Shown here: positions 63,050-64,000 of the stretch, one piece after another
How the letters are laid out: every line of letters starts with the position of its first letter
Position numbering within the stretch: position 1 is the first letter of the stretch
Source of the DNA: JACRDG01 sp963760985
GTDB lineage: Bacteria; Desulfobacterota; Desulfomonilia; Desulfomonilales; Desulfomonilaceae
Assembly (NCBI GenBank): GCA_963760985.1
Contig: CAVXFM010000015.1
Coordinates: 558,001-622,000 of the forward strand
Length of the DNA: 64,000 nucleotides
Direction of reading: 5' to 3'
The notes under the pieces: model-generated
What the model was told of the DNA's origin: nothing
The model's database searches: none
Seen by the model: the letters and a program-made list of their open reading frames with translations, nothing else
Translations under genes and position numbers: made by a program

Positions 63050-63802
63050 TCAACGCGCGGCGGCCATGCGAGTCAAGTCCTTTTGCACACTCGGGTCCTG
63101 AAATTCCTTGGGGTCATCCAAGTATCGCATGAGAGTGGACCATTCGGTCGGGTTCATCACGCCTTGCAGGAGAGGCAACCCGACCGTCTTGAACGGGATC
63201 AGGCTCAGCAAATCCACTCCTGCTGCGTGTGCTGCTTGCTGGCCCCCTTGCTCCCTATCCAGGACCACGACGATCTTCCTACATTCCGCATCCACAATGC
63301 CCCGTTTGTCCAGTTCGTACCTGACCTGTTCCAGAGCCACCAGCTTACTGTCAAACCGTGTGACCAGGTCGTCCACGAGCGCGAGGTGATCGCCCGAACT
63401 GAGCTCCCCTTCGAGCACATTGTGTTCTCCATATCGCGCAATCACTTCGCGGAAAGCAGCAGCGGATTTGACATTTTCAATCTTCCTGGTGAACCCTGCG
63501 GGTATTCCCGCGGTGATTGCCATTCCTGCCGCAAGCGGCACCCCAGCCATTGCGATGCCTATCACGCGAGTAACATCCGGGGCCTCTTCGCGGACCATCT
63601 TCCCCACCGCACGGCACACCTTCTCGAAAACTGGCGGATACGAAGCCAATGGCCTGAGCTGTATGTAGAGCGGGCTGTACAACCCGGAAACGAGGGTCCA
63701 TCCTTCGGGTCGGTCGCGGTAGAACGTGCGGATCATCCTACTCTCGTAGAGGAGCTTCAGAATCTCCTGTCCGAGCGATTCTCTTTCCGTATTCCATGAC
63801 AT
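63050..63802 (-). CDS. Orotate phosphoribosyltransferase-like protein
   Basis: 250 aa. The type I phosphoribosyltransferase fold is visible: GWTLVSGLYSPLYIQLRPLA, VIGIAMAGVPLAAGMAITAG and the PRPP motif LALVDDLVTRFDSK, then IVVVLDREQGG, diagnostic of PyrE. The PRPP loop is less classical than VEDVVTTG. It is longer than typical PyrE (about 210 aa) because of a C-terminal helical extension (TEWSTLMRYLDDPKEF). It makes OMP from orotate if active. Confidence 0.8.
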   Translation of the reverse strand: MSWNTERESLGQEILKLLYESRMIRTFYRDRPEGWTLVSGLYSPLYIQLRPLASYPPVFEKVCRAVGKMVREEAPDVTRVIGIAMAGVPLAAGMAITAGIPAGFTRKIENVKSAAAFREVIARYGEHNVLEGELSSGDHLALVDDLVTRFDSKLVALEQVRYELDKRGIVDAECRKIVVVLDREQGGQQAAHAAGVDLLSLIPFKTVGLPLLQGVMNPTEWSTLMRYLDDPKEFQDPSVQKDLTRMAAAR

Positions 63803-63827
63803 GCGCGTGAATCTCCCTGGATTGCGT

Positions 63828-64000
63828 ATACTACCGATTCGCTTTCAAATTTGTCACTTGGTTGCGGCTTCAAGCTGAGCATCTCTTTCGTACAGACGAC
63901 GCAAAGCCGCCAAGACACGAAGAAGTCAAAAGACAATTCTCCGTATTCTTTGTGCCTTCGTGACTTTGTGGTTCGTGTCTGAGCTCTCGTGGTGCACGTT
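63828..64000. repeat. Family B MITE-like end fused to another dispersed sequence
   Basis: TACCGATTCGCTTTCAAATT followed by TTGGTTGCGGCTTCAAGCTG is the reverse of the right end of copy 4 at 56.3 kb. The core CAGACGACGCAAAGCCGCC is cut short and followed by CACGAAGAAGTC, ending near the window edge with CCTTCGTGACTTTGTGG, an inverted-looking partner. Confidence 0.6.

Overview
The host is most likely an anaerobic Desulfobacterota bacterium (former Deltaproteobacteria, in the broad neighbourhood of Desulfomonile or Syntrophobacter). This is an inference from gene content: a DUF3786 protein, a DUF362/double 4Fe-4S ferredoxin protein, SCP2-fused beta-oxidation enzymes, a small Cache-domain protein and a multi-PAS sensor kinase. 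No rRNA, tRNA or CRISPR array was recognised.

Positions 1 to about 26.8 kb are a tailed-phage (podovirus-like) prophage read almost entirely leftward. In transcription order it carries a candidate promoter/operator near 26.8 kb, a small protein, the portal, a 93-aa protein, the scaffold and the major capsid protein. Tail-fibre genes, a lysis cluster (XhlA-like protein, second membrane protein, NlpC/P60 endolysin, 66-aa holin-like protein), a head-tail adaptor and a 1691-aa nozzle protein with an inserted kelch region follow. Small accessory genes, a small-terminase-like gene and the start of the large terminase, which runs off the left edge, complete it. Three cargo insertions break the module: a pentapeptide-repeat/ion-channel-like gene on the plus strand between portal and scaffold, an outer-membrane-like protein gene with a coupled ORF, and a toxin/immunity pair resembling the myxobacterial SitA6/SitI6 type.

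From 26.9 to 64 kb is chromosomal DNA. It holds a membrane glycosyltransferase, a cyclophilin-like protein, two methyltransferases, a TetR-HlyD-ABC-permease exporter operon, ndk, an RRM protein, a LivK-type binding protein, a DUF202 protein and a Cache protein. A TetR-associated acyl-CoA operon follows (hydratase-SDR-SCP2 fusion; HMG-CoA-synthase-like-DUF35-SDR-SCP2 fusion; SCP-x-type thiolase). Then come an ECF-type T/A transporter pair, a sensor kinase, a mannose-1-phosphate guanylyltransferase, a DUF362 ferredoxin, a DJ-1/PfpI protein, a rhodanese-methyltransferase fusion, rpsU and an orotate-phosphoribosyltransferase-like gene.

Two features span the whole window. Several families of short palindromic, MITE-like repeats fill intergenic space in both prophage and chromosome. 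About twenty genes-in-pieces can be restored by one-base corrections, several in short homopolymers, so part of the apparent gene decay is probably sequencing error and must be checked against reads before any biological reading.
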